A DNA stretch of 64,000 nucleotides from Tupaia tana (GCA_026018925.1 JAKSZU010000008.1:57265527-57329526), one strand, 5' to 3'. Counted from the stretch's first letter, positions 21,135-32,980 are shown. Notes: generated by a model not told the origin, from the letters alone. Translations and numbers: made by a program.

Positions 21135-21303
21135 TAAGAATTATTTCTTCATTTTATTTATTATTATTACTTTTCTAATTTGACCAGAGGGAGACAGAGA
21201 GAGAGAAAGGTAAAGTGAGAAAGCCAGGCGCCAGGTCTGGGACTCAAACTACAGTCAATCATGTGGGAACCCAGTGCCTCAACCACCACACCTGCTGGCT
21301 CCC
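21135..21303 (-). mobile_element. SINE family S, antisense
   Basis: AAGAATTATTTCTTCATTTT, TTTGACCAGAGGGAGAC and head ending CACACCTGCTGGCTCC. Confidence 0.9.
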
Positions 21304-21371
21304 AGGCTCCACATGTTTTAGGAAAATGTACTCCTTCCCCAAGACAACTTACTGACCCCTATAAAAAAAAT

Positions 21372-21535
21372 GGGGAGCCAGCAGGTGGCATGGTGATTAA
21401 GGTGTTGGACTCCCACATTGCCAACCACAGTTCGAGTCCCAGACCTGGCAGCTTGCTTTCTCACTTTCCCTCTTTTTCTGTCAATTTAAAAAATAATAAT
21501 AATAAATTAAATTAAATAATTCTTAAAAAAAGAAA
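21372..21535 (+). mobile_element. SINE family S
   Basis: GGGAGCCAGCAGGTGGCATGG, B-box AGTTCGAGTCC, shortened CT run and GTCAATTTAAAAAATAAT. Confidence 0.92.
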
Positions 21536-21864
21536 AGAAAAAATGGCATTAACTATACAAATCGACAACCAAGCTGTAAACAGCACCCACAGTTGTTCAG
21601 TGCACAACCTACACCATCATCTGCCGCAGCCCTGAGGAAAGGCTGTCATTGATGTTTTGAGTTTCTTTTCTCTCTGTCCTCCCATTTTCAGATCATAACC
21701 CTGTGGACTGAATGTTGGTGTCCCCACCCCCAAAATTCATCCCTCTCAGGGTGGTTCTGTTCAGCCAGCTGGCTGAGGCTTTGGAAAGACGGTGAGTTGA
21801 TAAGTCTGGAATGGAGACATGTGAAGAAACGAAGGGGAGAGAGAATAACCACCAGGTAACGATA

Positions 21865-22088
21865 ACAGGAGCTGCCAGACTGCCGTAGTGCTGACCAGGT
21901 CCCAGGCGCTATTTTAAGTCGCCCATGACTGTTAACTGCTGTGACCAAAACCCCCAGGACAACCTCAGCAGGAGATGCTCTTATGCTCACTCCAGAGGTG
22001 AGGGATCTGAGGCAGACAGGGGTGTGTCTGAGTCTGGGAGGTCTCAGTTTGAGCCAGGATTTGAACCCAGGCAGTCTGGTCCACAATC
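21865..22088 (-). repeat. MIR element, antisense
   Basis: CAGGTCCCAGGCGCTATTTTA, GGTGAGGGATCTGAGGCAG and GATTTGAACCCAGGCAGTCT follow the antisense MIR order. Confidence 0.75.
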
Positions 22089-22089
22089 C

Positions 22090-22541
22090 ATACTCTAAAA
22101 GGAGACATGGTGTGGGTGGATATTTCTGGAGACTTGGGCCTGCAAGATATGAGACAAGAGAAGTGCTTCTGAGAAATGCAGCTGAGTCGATCTTCAGCCC
22201 AGGAGGGGCTGCAGAGCTCGGAATTCCATGGCCTAGACTTTCAAATAGACTTCAAGGAGAGAGACTAGGCTGTGTGGGGCCCTGGCTTGCAGTATCATGT
22301 CCAGCCCCCATCCCCTGTCTCCACAGCCAGTCAACATACGGGCATTATTAGGAGAGGCAGATCAGGAGAAACATGCCCCAAGGTGGGGGAGTGTCCCAGA
22401 GCATGAGAAGTGCCAAAGGCCCAAAGAGGAAGATTAAGAAAGGTCTAGCCCCTTCCTTTTGTGAGGAGGGGTCTGAGAAGAACCCAGGGGATGGGCAGCC
22501 AATGCCTGGTCCTCCTTGCAGGGAGGGGACACATCACGGGC

Positions 22542-22583
<42 letters not shown>

Positions 22584-23190
22584 GGGTGTCAATATCCCAC
22601 AGTTTTACCAAACTAAACCCAGCACACAGGACAGATGTCTGAGGTCAGCTACCAGGGAGCGTGGCTCTTTGTCGGAAATTACCCAGGGAGACATCCAGGG
22701 GCAGGGATAGGGGGCCATTCCCTGAGAGCCAAGATCACTGGGCCTGGCCCACACAGCGTGCACTCCTCGCTGGGAGAAGGGTAGGGCTCGGGAGACCGAG
22801 TTCCTGGCGTGGACGCAGAGACGCACAGCTGTTTCCTCTCAGCATGATTTCCTAGTGGAAATTTTAGTCATGAGCCAACTCCTGGAGGTGGGAAGGGGGA
22901 CCTGACCGTGTGGAATAACAGAGTGGACGGCAGACATTTCCTCCTCTGCTAAGCTGGAATTTTCCTGGGCAGCAGAGTTATAGAATGGGCCTAGGTTTTA
23001 GAGTCCAAGGGTCTGGGTGGGATTTCTGACCCACCCCGGGCTGTATGACCCAAGGAAAGTTTTACAACCTCTCTGGGCCTGTTTTTTATTTTAAAGAAAA
23101 GGATGAGGGGAACAGTGATGTGGGCTGTTCAAACACTGTGCCCTGCAGGCTGGGACCACAGGAGAGGCCCCAGTTTTCTCCCCAGCCACT
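22090..23190. other. Unique sequence with a (GT)n microsatellite
   Basis: (GT)17 at 22543-22577. Otherwise GC-moderate unique DNA without a supported gene. Confidence 0.5.
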
Positions 23191-23192
23191 CT

Positions 23193-23245
23193 GAAGGCCA
23201 GTGCAGTGGTGCATGCCTGTAGGCCAGCCAGGCCACACGGCAAGC
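23193..23245 (+). mobile_element. Possible 7SL-derived SINE fragment
   Basis: GTGCAGTGGTGCATGCCTGTAG followed by GCCAGCCAGGCCACACGGCAA resembles a deleted Alu/B1-like monomer. Short and diverged. Confidence 0.4.
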
Positions 23246-23249
23246 TCAG

Positions 23250-24090
23250 AGCACCTCCCAGGATCATCGAGCAATGCCCTGCTCACAGGCTGTCCTTCCT
23301 CCCCTTCGCAGCACTCCTGCAAAGGCTCTGGTCAACACTCCAAGGAGGAGCCTCCCAGGCAGGCCGCCCTCAGTGCTCTGGTGCTCTGTGTGCAGAGAGG
23401 ATGAGACACACCCACAGGAACCCAGGAGGAAGGCGTTGGGGTGGGTCTGCCCTACTGAGAGCAGCACAGGAGTAGCCTGCGAGGCTGGGTCTGCAGCTCA
23501 TCCTGGGCCCTCGCAAAGCCAGGTTCCACCCAGGGACCCTTCCCCAGGGCTCTCAGGAGGCAGGTGCCTTCCCCTCCCACCCACAGCACCTTTGGGTGGT
23601 GCACAAATAACCAGGGCCCTGCTGCCGCCCTGATTGACACTCCTGCCTTGCAGACCCGGGGCATTCGGCGACCTCAGCCCCAGAGAATGTGGGGGAATTC
23701 TGGGTGAGGGAGACCTGCAGGTCAGGCAGGCTGCGGGCCAGCTGAGGTATGAAGCAGTATCGCCATACCCCTAGGGGGGGTGAGGGTGGCCCCTGGAGCC
23801 CAGGGAGACAGGTGACATGTGGTCTGGGCCCTGGGGCCCTTGTGGATAAGCCTGGCCTCTGCGCTGGCAACAGCCCAGAGCCTGATCACTTTCAGGTTGT
23901 TTTCCAGGCTGCCTACTGCACCTGTGGGGCCCCGCCTGTCCCCTCCAGGGAGACTCAGCTCTGACAGGAGGCCCAGGGGCCTTTCCCAGGGCCCAGGTGG
24001 CAGCCCTGGAACCAGGCCTCGGTGCCTCACCCCTTGAACTCTCCCTGCCAGCTCCTCCAGAGTTTGTTCCTCTGCCTGTCCCCATGGGGT
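23250..24090. other. GC-rich unique sequence, no supported gene
   Basis: Many overlapping open frames occur on both strands, none with domain character or clear codon bias. Confidence 0.45.
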
Positions 24091-24091
24091 G

Positions 24092-24308
24092 CGATGGGCC
24101 CTGATGGCACAGGCAGTAAGACATCGTGTTTGGTAACTGGAGCCATATCAGAGGTCCTGGGTTCAGATCCTGAGTAGGCCAAACACGCCTACCACACCTG
24201 AGTACTGGTGGCTAGAGGGCTTGTGGGGTGTGGCGACATGATAGTCCTTGTTAGGGTCCCTCTCTGTCTGTCTGTCTCACACATATGAAAGAAATAAACT
24301 TTATTTAT
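24092..24308 (+). mobile_element. SINE family D
   Basis: Head GGGCCCTGATGGCACAGGC, GAGGTCCTGGGTTCAGATCC and end ATGAAAGAAATAAACTT. Confidence 0.75.
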
Positions 24309-24311
24309 TTC

Positions 24312-24538
24312 CTTTTTTTAGGAGTGTACCATAAGGTATGAGCACTTGCCAGAGAGAGACAGAGAGGAAAAGTAAGATGTCACACCCTGGGGGGATGGCC
24401 ACACCACAATCCCTTCTTCATTCTCCTCTCACACACAAGTGCCCGACATGATTCTCAAGTTGCCAGGTCTGGGACTTAAAGTGCGGTCAGGCATGTGGGA
24501 GCCCAGCACCTTAACCACCAGGCCACCTGCTGGCCCCC
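24312..24538 (-). mobile_element. SINE family O, antisense
   Basis: GTACCATAAGGTATGAGCAC, CACACCCTGGGGGGATGG and head ending GGCCACCTGCTGGCCCC. Confidence 0.87.
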
Positions 24539-24547
24539 AGAAATAAG

Positions 24548-24733
24548 TTTTTTTTTTAAATTATTTTATTTAACTTTATTTATTTATTTTTGTTTGACCA
24601 GAGAGGGACAGAGACAAAGTGAACAAGAGAGAGAGAGAGGGAAAGTGAGAAAGCAGCTGCCAGATTCATATACAAACTGCCTTCAGCCATGTGGGAGTTC
24701 AGCACCCTTAACCGCCACGCCACCTGCTGGCCC
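24548..24733 (-). mobile_element. SINE family S, antisense
   Basis: T-rich tail, TTTGACCAGAGAGGGACAG and head ending CGCCACCTGCTGGCCCC. CCAGAAATAAG is duplicated on both sides. Confidence 0.93.
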
Positions 24734-24744
24734 CAGAAATAAGC

Positions 24745-25268
24745 TTTTATCCCCCCAAAAAAGTAAAATTGAAAATACAGGATGGCTAGTTAAATTTGAA
24801 TTTCAGATAAACAACAAATTATTTTTTAGTATCAGTCTACCCCATACAATATTTGAGACAAACTTCCACTAAAAACGTATTCATTATGTTTCTGGAATTC
24901 AAATTTAATAGGCTGCCTAGCAAACCTTGTCCCACCTCTCTCTTACTCTCTCTCTCTTTAATCCTAAGAATGCCCCTCTTCTCTGCTTCTTATATGTAAG
25001 GAAATAAGGGCACAGAATTCCTATTTTTGCAATTAATCTGTTTGGAAACTCTGGAACGCTATTAATCTTTGCAAACATTTCTTAAACGGAACTCTTTATT
25101 AACTTCATATTTTGTAGTCCCCTTTTAAAATAAAAAGCTCCAGTGGTGAGTTTTCTCCCCTGCCTCTTTCTTCTTTTTGTTACCCATGTGTGTTTTGCAA
25201 ACATAGGAAACCACCCTATTTTTACCTAACTATCCATGCTGTTGAAGAAAAAAATCCTTTTATCTTTT
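24745..25268. other. AT-rich unique sequence
   Basis: No recognised gene. Possibly an old L1-derived stretch, but nothing diagnostic was found. Confidence 0.35.
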
Positions 25269-25284
25269 TCTTGTGTTCCTTTTT

Positions 25285-25557
25285 ATTTATTTATTTATTT
25301 ATTTATTTATTTTTTTATTTATTTATTTTTTTTTGGAGAGATTTTTGCTATAGGGTGTATGTGCTCACCAGAAAGACAGAGAGCGAGAAATCACCCCCCC
25401 AGGTGGGATGGCCATGCTGCAATCCCTTCTCCTCCATTCTCCTCTCAGGATTTGGGGCACACCTGTACACACACCTGATGTGAGTTTCAAGCCACTGGGA
25501 CTAGAACTGCAGCTGGCCACGTGGGAGTCCTTAACCATTATGCCACCTGCTGGCCCC
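25285..25557 (-). mobile_element. SINE family L/O, antisense, with (TTTA)n tail
   Basis: GGAGAGATTTTTGCTATAGG to TGCCACCTGCTGGCCCC. Perfect 16-bp duplication TCTTGTGTTCCTTTTT (25269-25284, 25558-25573). Confidence 0.95.
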
Positions 25558-25574
25558 TCTTGTGTTCCTTTTTT

Positions 25575-26485
25575 CCTTAGAAAGAGAAGCTGCTAGGCAG
25601 GGCCTAACATTTTTGAGAAGGGGACGAGGGGCTCCCTGGGGAATGAAAGATCCCCTGGAGTATGCTCTAGACTTTCAGTATGTGAGACTTGAGGCCCAAG
25701 TCTCCAGGCCAGGCCCAGGGAGGTATCCCTTCGGGCTAGAAGGTGTCCCTCTATTTTTGCCTCCTACTGCCCCTACTCCCACCTTTTCTCAAACAAAAAC
25801 AGAAATATCAGTGTTCCCACATCCAGGGTCACAGGAGTGTGCGTGTGTGTTGGGGTGGGGGTGGGGGGTGCAAGGGTTTCTCCAGGACAGACACAGCATC
25901 CCAGGTCTCCGCGTCTGACCCTGTGCAGGGAAACAAGCCACATTCCAAATGTAGCTCAACCCACCTGGCAACCACCTGGCAACCACCTGGCCCTCCTCGG
26001 CCCTTCTGTTCCTCTAGGTCTCTGGGGAAGTAGCCTCGGAACATCCTGGCTCCGTCTCTAGTGACACCCTGGCAGGGAACCAGCTTGGGGCCCTGCCTGC
26101 CCTTGCAGGGAATCGGCCTCTGAGGCGGAAGTCCAGAGCCCGTCCTCTGATGCAGTGGCTGTCAGCCACTGACGCAGGCAAAACCTCCCCGGGCTGGCCC
26201 TGCAGCTCCCCGGCTGCGGTTCTCAGCTCCCCCCATCCCCAGCTGCCTCTTCCCACACTTCCCTCCCTCCCTCCCAGGATTCCCGAGGACTTTGTCAAGA
26301 TGCCTTAATGAGGCAAGGCAGCAGCAAGCCAACAGCACACCCTCCTTGGCTCACGGAGTGTGACGCAGAGTGCACACTGCCGCCACCAAGCTCCAGGTGA
26401 CAGCTGGGCACTGACCCTGACCTACCTTCTCTCAACACTAGCTGGGAAGGCTTGGCTCTCATCTTTCATCTTCTTCATTATCCAT
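25575..26485. other. Unique sequence, no supported gene
   Basis: GC-moderate DNA with a tandem CAACCACCTGG pair near 25969-25990. No gene recognised. Confidence 0.45.
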
Positions 26486-26486
26486 C

Positions 26487-26985
26487 AAGAAGCATAGTGA
26501 TTAAGCTCCTAGGCTCAGACCGAAATTGCTGGGTTCAAGTCCTGCCACTCCCACCTAATGGTTAAATTATTTAACTTTTCAGTGCCTCAGTTTTCTCATT
26601 TGTGAAAGAGAATAATAGTCGTACTATCTCATAAGTTGGTTATGAGGACTGAATGAGGTGATGCATATAAAGAGCTGAGAGATGGGCCAGCAGGTGGTGT
26701 GGTGATTAAGGCAGCTGGACCCACGGCTGATGACATGGTTTGAGTCCTGGACCCAGTGGCTTGAAAAACACTCAGGGTGTGTATGTGTGTGTGCCCCAAA
26801 TCTCAAGAGGATAATGGAAGAGAAGGGATTGTGGCATGGCCATCCCCTATGGTTGTGATTTCTCACTTTCTTTCTCTCCCTCTCTGTTTCTCTTGGGTGA
26901 GCATACACATCCTATAGCAAACTAAAAAAAAAAGTAAATAAACTAAGTGAAAGAGCTGAAAGGCCTGGAACATAGTAGCTGTTAG
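26487..26985 (+). repeat. MIR element split by a SINE
   Basis: GAAGCATAGTGATTAAGC, GGGTTCAAGTCCTGCCAC, CAGTTTTCTCATTTGTGAAA and GAATGAGGTGATGCATATAA are MIR. It resumes at 26945 with AGGCCTGGAACATAGTAGC. Confidence 0.85.
26690..26940 (+). mobile_element. SINE family O inside the MIR
   Basis: GGGCCAGCAGGTGGTGTGG to CCTATAGCAAACT. MIR-derived AAGAGCTGA is duplicated on both sides. Confidence 0.92.
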
Positions 26986-27001
26986 CTGTTTTTTGTTTGT
27001 T

Positions 27002-27178
27002 TTAAGAATTATTTTGTTTTTAATTTTATCTATTATTCATTTTATTTTCATTTGACAAGAGAGAGAGAAAGAGAGAGAGAGAGAAAGTGAGAAAGCAAGC
27101 CACCAGATCCGGGACTTGAACCGTAGTCAGCCACATGGGAGTGTCCAGTGCCCTAGCCACCACGCCACCTGCTGGTCC
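27002..27178 (-). mobile_element. SINE family S, antisense
   Basis: AAGAATTATTTTGTTTTTAA to CGCCACCTGCTGGTCCC. TAGCTGTTAGCTGTT is duplicated around it at the 3' end of the MIR. Confidence 0.92.
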
Positions 27179-27297
27179 CATAGCTGTTAGCTGTTATCTA
27201 GAGTAGCCAAGTGCCCACTGTGGACATCAACACGTAGTCCCTGCAGTGGGTAGCACACAAGCTTAGGCACCTACGAGAGAGAGAATAAATAAAAGCT

Positions 27298-27530
27298 GGC
27301 CCGGTCCCTGTAGTGGAGTCAGTAGCACACCAGACTGCGGACCTGGAAGCCACATGCCAGTCACAGTTTGAGTCCCAAGCCCAGTCAGTCTGAAAACATG
27401 CAGGGCACACACATGCCCAGGATCCTGGGTGGGCTAATGGACTGGAAGGAGAGAATGAATCGCCGTGTGACCAAGCCCTGTGGAGGGTGCCTCTCTCTCA
27501 CGCGCACACGCTCTATCATGAGTAAAAAAA
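27298..27530 (+). mobile_element. SINE of a divergent family (O/D-like)
   Basis: GTCCCTGTAGTGGAGTCAG head, CAGTTTGAGTCCCAAGCCC, TGAAAACATGCAGGGCAC and end CTCTATCATGAGTAAAAA. It shares its body with the copy at 38500. Confidence 0.7.
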
Positions 27531-27869
27531 AGAAAAAGACAAATGGAATCTGTGGTCCTCATTCCCTGCTCTAGGATCCCCCAGGAGAAAACTTGGAAGC
27601 ACCTGCTGGTAGATTCCTATAGTGATTTGTGACCTTGTTTGCATGAATCCTCTGCATGCTCTTCCTTTTTTGGGGGAAAATTCCGTATTAGACATTCATG
27701 CCTTTCCAAGGTAGACACTCAAATTCCCAGCCTCGCTTGAGGCGGAGAACAGACGCACATTAGGCTCCACCAACCAAAGGCATTCACATGCAACCTTACA
27801 GAGGCAGGAGACTTCCGGCATCTCCCAACAATGCTGCCCTCCACACTTCCGTACACTTTCCTATAGAAG

Positions 27870-28200
27870 GTGCTCTGGGTTGAACTGTGTCTCACCAAAA
27901 AAAAAAAAAAAAAAAAAAAAAGTACTTACAGAATCTCTGAATTCTTTTCTTTTAAGTTTGCTATAGGGCATGTGCACTCACCAGAGAAAGACAGAGGAAG
28001 GAAAGTGAGAAATCACACCCCATGGGGGAAGGTCATACCATAGTCTCTTCTCTTCCACTCTCTTGGGATTTGGGCAAGCATCTACATCCAGCATGACTTT
28101 CAAGCAACCAGGTCTGGGATTCAAACTATGCTATCAGCCAAGTAGGATCCAGCACCTTAAGCTCCAGGCCACCTGCTGGCCTGAGCTTCTGAATTCTGAA
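27870..28200 (-). mobile_element. SINE family O, antisense, in an older repeat
   Basis: The SINE spans about 27950-28185 (TTTGCTATAGGGCATGTGC to GGCCACCTGCTGGCC), flanked by CTGAATTCT. To its left, GGGTTGAACTGTGTCTCACC is the start of an old element followed by A23. Confidence 0.82.
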
Positions 28201-30184
28201 GAGCCATCATAAAAATGCCCTTGGTCAGAACAGTGGTTCTCGTCACGAACTCCTCAGCCTGACTTCTCTTGGCAACGGCCTGCACAGCACGGGCGGCTGG
28301 CGTAAGTGTGGTTAGCTCAGGTTCCATCTGTCATGTGGACTCTGAGTATGTGAGTGCACACGTGAGTGTGTGCATGTACATGTGTCAGAGAGGGTGGGGT
28401 TGGGGTGTGTAGACGCAGGAAGGCCATTCTGCAGAGGGAGAAGTAGCTGCCCATGTCCTTTGAGGTAAAACTGCCTGTCTAGGCCTTGATCCACCTTCTC
28501 GGGCAGATCAGGTCACAGTGAGGACTGGAGCCACCCCACTGGGTCACCGGGAGTCCACCCAGCAGGGATCAGCCTACAGGCCACACCAGGCTGGTTGGGA
28601 ATGGGCCTCCTTTGTGTGAAGAAACGTGAGCTTCCTGGATTCCACATGGAGCTGGGCGTGTCCCTCACAGAGAGCCCTTTGTGCCTGGGAGAAGGCTGGC
28701 CCCGTTTTTTTTCCCGGCAGCTGTCCAGGCACTGCCCACCTGCAGCCACCCAGGCCCGGGGCTCTCCACCTTTCCTGCTCAGCTGCGCCTCCCTTCCTGG
28801 CAGGGTGGAGCCTCTCTGTGGAGGGCGTGGCCCTCAGAGGAGGCCCCAGGCTGCCTAAGAAGCATGACCCTGAGAGCTCAGGGTCAGGCTGGAGGCTGGG
28901 ATGACCCCAAGGACTGCTGTCATGGAGCAGAGAGGGCTCTGGGGACAGAGCACACACTGGGACAGGCTGAGAGAGCAGGTGCGGCAGGCAGCCCCACCCT
29001 GGAGCGTCAGGGACGAGAAACAGCCATGGGGCTGGGCCAGACTCCATGGCTGCTGCTCCACTGCCCTTACTGCTTATCTCGCCCAGGGACAGGGCAGGAT
29101 GAAGCCTGAGCTGGCTTGTTGCTGGGAGACACCATCATGAAAGGTCCATGATTATAATTGCAACTTGTCATGTTCCTTTAAAAAATTAAATTAAAAAAAA
29201 GGAAAAAAAAAAAAGAGAAATCTCATCCTTGTCAGAGTCTTCCTCCCCCGCTGTCGGCTCCCATTATGAATCCGTGGCATCTTCTGCTGAGAGTTAATTA
29301 CATGTTGTGTGAAAGATACAGGGCTTCCTTTAAAAAATGCTTCTTCTTGATGGGTTCTAACCCCTTCACTGCCTTCCCCTGCTCCCTCCCTGTGCAGGGC
29401 AGGACAGAAGGCCTGCTCAGAGCGCAGCTGGCCTGGCCTCCCAGCCCTCTGCTCCTCAGGCAGCGAGCTCCCGCTGATGGTTCAAGGCCTCCCAGAGCTT
29501 GAGCAGGTGACAGCCACAGCAATCCAGTGTGCCTCCGCGCACGCCCCCCCCCCCGGGAGATCTCTCAAGCCAGAGAGCTGGGATCATGACAACGCACCAA
29601 CAGAAGGTCCATCTGAAGGTGATATTTAAGTGCCAAGCACTTGGCCCCTTGCAGCCTCCCTCTCATGCTCCTCTCCCCACAAAAAGGGGGTCAGGTGGAG
29701 GGAGGGTGCACCCAGAAGCCATCTCTGAGAAGGCTCAGGAGTGGAAAGTGACTCCTCCCTTCAGGTTAGATGCAGAGCTTCACAGTTGGCTGTTATTCTT
29801 GGTTCTTTTTTCTGATCGCCCCCACACGTGGACAGATATTTCCATTCCCCGGATGGCTCATCCTTCTTGCTAAGAGGCTATGACCAACTCCGGAAGCAAC
29901 AAGTGTGGACTAATACCTTGAGTTATTGCCTCCGTGAGGTGTTGGGTTTCACCTATTTATGAGATGGCTAATCGCACAGCTGTTGGGACCTCTCAGAGCA
30001 TGTCACAACTCCCCATGGTCTTGACAAGTCACAGCATCGCAGAGCTGGAAGGGCCTTCTCAGCCAAGCCCTGCCCTGAGCCAGGGCACACCTTAAAATGG
30101 AGAATGCTCTACTGTCCCTGGACATCACTTTCCTATGTCAGTCAATAAAGAAAACCTCAGGTTGGGAGTTACAAGTGATCATGT
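28200..30184. other. Two-kilobase SINE-free block
   Basis: No SINE in about 2 kb, unusual for the left part of the window. The segment at 29220-29360 (TTATGAATCCGTGGCATC, GAGAGTTAATTACATG) looks unlike a repeat and could be a conserved noncoding element. A C12 run lies at about 29544-29555. No gene supported. Confidence 0.4.
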
Positions 30185-30201
30185 CTAGAATGACAATTCT
30201 T

Positions 30202-30390
30202 TTTTTTTTTTTTCAAAAACAAAAAATATTTTATTTAACTTTATTGATTTATTTTCATTTGACCAGAGAGAGAGGGAGGGAGAGAAAGTGAAAGAGAGAG
30301 AGAGAGTGAGAAAGCAAGCCGCTAGGTCTGGGACTTGAAGTGGCCGTGTGGGAGTCCAGTGACCTTAACAAACACACCACCTGCCGGCCC
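30202..30390 (-). mobile_element. SINE family S, antisense
   Basis: T-rich tail, TTTGACCAGAGAGAGAGG to CACCACCTGCCGGCCC. Perfect 17-bp duplication CTAGAATGACAATTCTT (30185-30201, 30391-30407). Confidence 0.96.
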
Positions 30391-30624
30391 CTAGAATGAC
30401 AATTCTTAACTAACTGCTCGTGGTGTTTAATGCACACTTTTTAATGGGGCAGACATTATTGTGGGCTGGTATCCTCCTGTGACTACCTTTCCTCATTCCT
30501 CAACTAGCTAGTGTAGAGTCTAGGAATGTCAACTCGTTTAAATGATTAGCCTAGCACAAATTAAGAAGAGCTTACTCTGCTTCCACTGGACTCCAAAATA
30601 AAATACAACTGTGTGGGAACAGGA

Positions 30625-30828
30625 TGGTGGGGCAGCAGTGACACAGCGCTCTATGAGGTTGACCTACATAGAAAGGTCCTGGGTTCATGTCCAGAGACCT
30701 CCCTGAACATGCCAGGTGCATGTGATAAGAGCTAGGGTGGATCATGGCATCAAGACCCCATTGGGAGTGTGCTCTCTCCCTCTCTCTTATTTATGGAAGA
30801 AAGAAAGAAACCTTGAAAAATACAATTA
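30625..30828 (+). mobile_element. SINE family D
   Basis: GGTGGGGCAGCAGTGACAC, AAGGTCCTGGGTTCATGTCC and end TATGGAAGAAAGAAAGAAACC. Confidence 0.75.
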
Positions 30829-30839
30829 TTTGTATTTTG

Positions 30840-31002
30840 TAGGCAGGTGGTGTGGTGGTTGGGGCCCTGGACTCCCACATGGCCAACTGTGGGTCAAGTC
30901 CCAGACCTTGCAGCTTGCTTTCTCACTCTGGTCAAATTAAAATAACAATAATAATAATAACCTACAAAATTAAATAAATTATTATTTTAAAAAATACAGT
31001 TA
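30840..31002 (+). mobile_element. SINE family S
   Basis: GCAGGTGGTGTGGTGGTTGG, B-box GGGTCAAGTCC, CT run nearly deleted, GGTCAAATTAAAATAAC. Confidence 0.87.
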
Positions 31003-31004
31003 TA

Positions 31005-31163
31005 GGGGCCAGCAAGTGGCGTGGTAGTTGAGGCAATGGACCCCCACATGGCCTACCACGGTTCTGACAGCTTGCTCTCTCACTTTCCTTCTCTCTCTCT
31101 GTCTCTCTGGTGAGTATGCATGCCCTATACAAATTTTAAAATAATAATAATAAATTTATTCTT
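31005..31163 (+). mobile_element. SINE family S variant
   Basis: GGGGCCAGCAAGTGGCGTGG, a shortened B-box region and end GGTGAGTATGCATGCCCTATA. Confidence 0.87.
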
Positions 31164-31179
31164 AAGAAATATAATTATG

Positions 31180-31448
31180 GGGACCAGCAGTTAGCGTAAT
31201 GACTATGTCACTGAACTCCCATGTAGCCGACTGCAGTTTGAGTCCCAGACCTGGTGGCTTAAACTCACACCGGGCGCGTGTGCGTGCGTGCCCAAGATCC
31301 CGAGAGGAGAATAGAGGAGAAGGGATTGCAGCGTGGCCATCCCCCCTGGGGGGTGATTTCTCGCTTTCTGTCTCTGTCTGTCTCTCTTTCTGGCGAGTGC
31401 ATGCGCCCTATAGCAAACACCTCTCAAAAAATTTTTTTTAAAAAGAAG
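31180..31448 (+). mobile_element. SINE family L
   Basis: GGGACCAGCAGTTAGCGTAA to CCTATAGCAAACACCTCTC. 14-bp duplication GAAATATAATTATG (31166-31179, 31449-31462). Confidence 0.95.
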
Positions 31449-31484
31449 GAAATATAATTATGAATTGTGTATTTTTTAAATAAA

Positions 31485-31645
31485 CAGTTTTTATAAGTTC
31501 TTATTTATTTATTTTTTTTAATGTGACCAGAGAGGAACAGAGCAAGAGAGAGTGAGAAAGCAAGCCATCAGGTCCGGGACTCAAACCATGGTTGGCCATG
31601 TGGGAGTCCAGTGTCCTTAACCACCACGCCACCTGCCAGCCCCAT
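31485..31645 (-). mobile_element. SINE family S, antisense
   Basis: TTTATTTATTTTTTTTAATG, GACCAGAGAGGAACAGAGC to CGCCACCTGCCAGCCCC. ATGAATTgTGTATT-type flanks on both sides. Confidence 0.92.
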
Positions 31646-31829
31646 GAATTCTGTATTATTTTTAATGTCTTGCTTTGTTGTTTCCCATTCTAGGAACAGC
31701 CAAGAATTGAGATCATCAAAAGAGTAACATCTCTATTTATTTGGTTTGTTCTTCAAAGCAGTGTTGAGTATTGAAAGGACTGAAAGGACCTAAACTGTGA
31801 CAAACCACAGTGGATTAAGACAAGTGGGT

Positions 31830-32025
31830 TGCTTGCTGCCTCTAAGGCCAGAGGATTTTCAAACTCAAATGTGCAGAGCCTTTTAAAATGCAAATTCCTG
31901 GGCCTTGTGCCTGGAGATCCTGACTTCACAGGCCTGGGGTGAGGCCCAGACTTCTGCATTTTTCATGAGCATCCTTGGTAATTCTGATGCAAGAAGCTGC
32001 CAAACTACACGTTGAGAAGCTGCAC
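31830..32025 (+). repeat. MER5-like DNA transposon relic
   Basis: AAATGCAAATTCCTGGGCC, GGCCTGGGGTGAGGCCCAGA and GGTAATTCTGATGCAAGAAG are typical of hAT-Charlie MER5 relics. Confidence 0.75.
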
Positions 32026-32249
32026 TGGGGTCACGGCTACGGCCTATAGCACAGGGATCTGCTGGACACCCACCCGGCCGCTGCTGCTCTCCTCCTAGCC
32101 AGAACTGCCCAGAAATGTATATTCCAGGAAATTGTTTATCTATTTATTCAATAGTATTCATTTCTTTCTTCTCAGTTATAAAGTTAAGCCAGAGACTTTA
32201 TATAATACCATAAAAAAATAGTAATAAAATTACTTAAGATTCTTCAACA

Positions 32250-32337
32250 AGGGACCAGCAGGTGGCATAGTGTTGAGGCACTGGACCCTCGCATGGCTGA
32301 TTGCAGTTCCAGTCCTGGACCCAGCAGCTTGCTTTTA

Positions 32338-32368
<31 letters not shown>

Positions 32369-32435
32369 GTGAGTATGTATGCCGTATAGCAATTTAAATA
32401 ATAATAATAATAACAATAATAAATAAAATAATTCT
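32250..32435 (+). mobile_element. SINE family S variant
   Basis: GGGACCAGCAGGTGGCATAG, (CT)n run at 32338-32366 and end GTATAGCAATTTAAATAATA. Confidence 0.9.
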
Positions 32436-32525
32436 AGGAAGAAACCACCGGGTCTGGGACTCAAGCTGCAGTTAGCTATGTGGAGTCTAGTGTCTCAATT
32501 AACACACCATCTGCTGGACCAAATT
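32436..32525 (-). mobile_element. SINE head fragment, antisense
   Basis: AAACCACCGGGTCTGGGACTC to CACCATCTGCTGGACC. Only the tRNA-like head remains. Confidence 0.75.
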
Positions 32526-32552
32526 AAATAATTCTTTAAAAAAAAGAAAAAA

Positions 32553-32765
32553 TTGGGGCCAGCAGGTGGCATGGTGGCTAAGGCACTGGACACTCCCATA
32601 TGGCTGACCACCATTCAAGTCCCAGACCTGGTAGCTTGCTTTCTCGCTTTCTAACTTTCTCTCTTTCTGTCTCTCTCTGGTCAAATTAAAAAGAAAGAAG
32701 AAAGAAAAAGGAAGAAAGGAAGAGAAAAAAAAAAGAGAGAGAGAAAGACAAGAAAAATCCTCCAC
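32553..32765 (+). mobile_element. SINE family S
   Basis: GGGGCCAGCAGGTGGCATGG to GGTCAAATTAAAAAGAAAG. The tail has become a GA-rich run. Confidence 0.92.
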
Positions 32766-32849
32766 AAGACAAAAGGGTTATCAACATTATATTGTTTTCT
32801 TCCTTACAGTTTTTGTTTTTCTTTTTACTTTCCTTTTGTCTTCTTTTTT

Positions 32850-32980
32850 TCTTTTTAATTTGCTCGAGTGTATGTGCTTGCCACATAGATTGGGGCGGGG
32901 GAGGTGAGAAAGAGAAAGTACCCCCAGAAGGGATGGTCACATTGTAATCCTTTCTCATCCACTTTCTTTTTGGATTTGGG

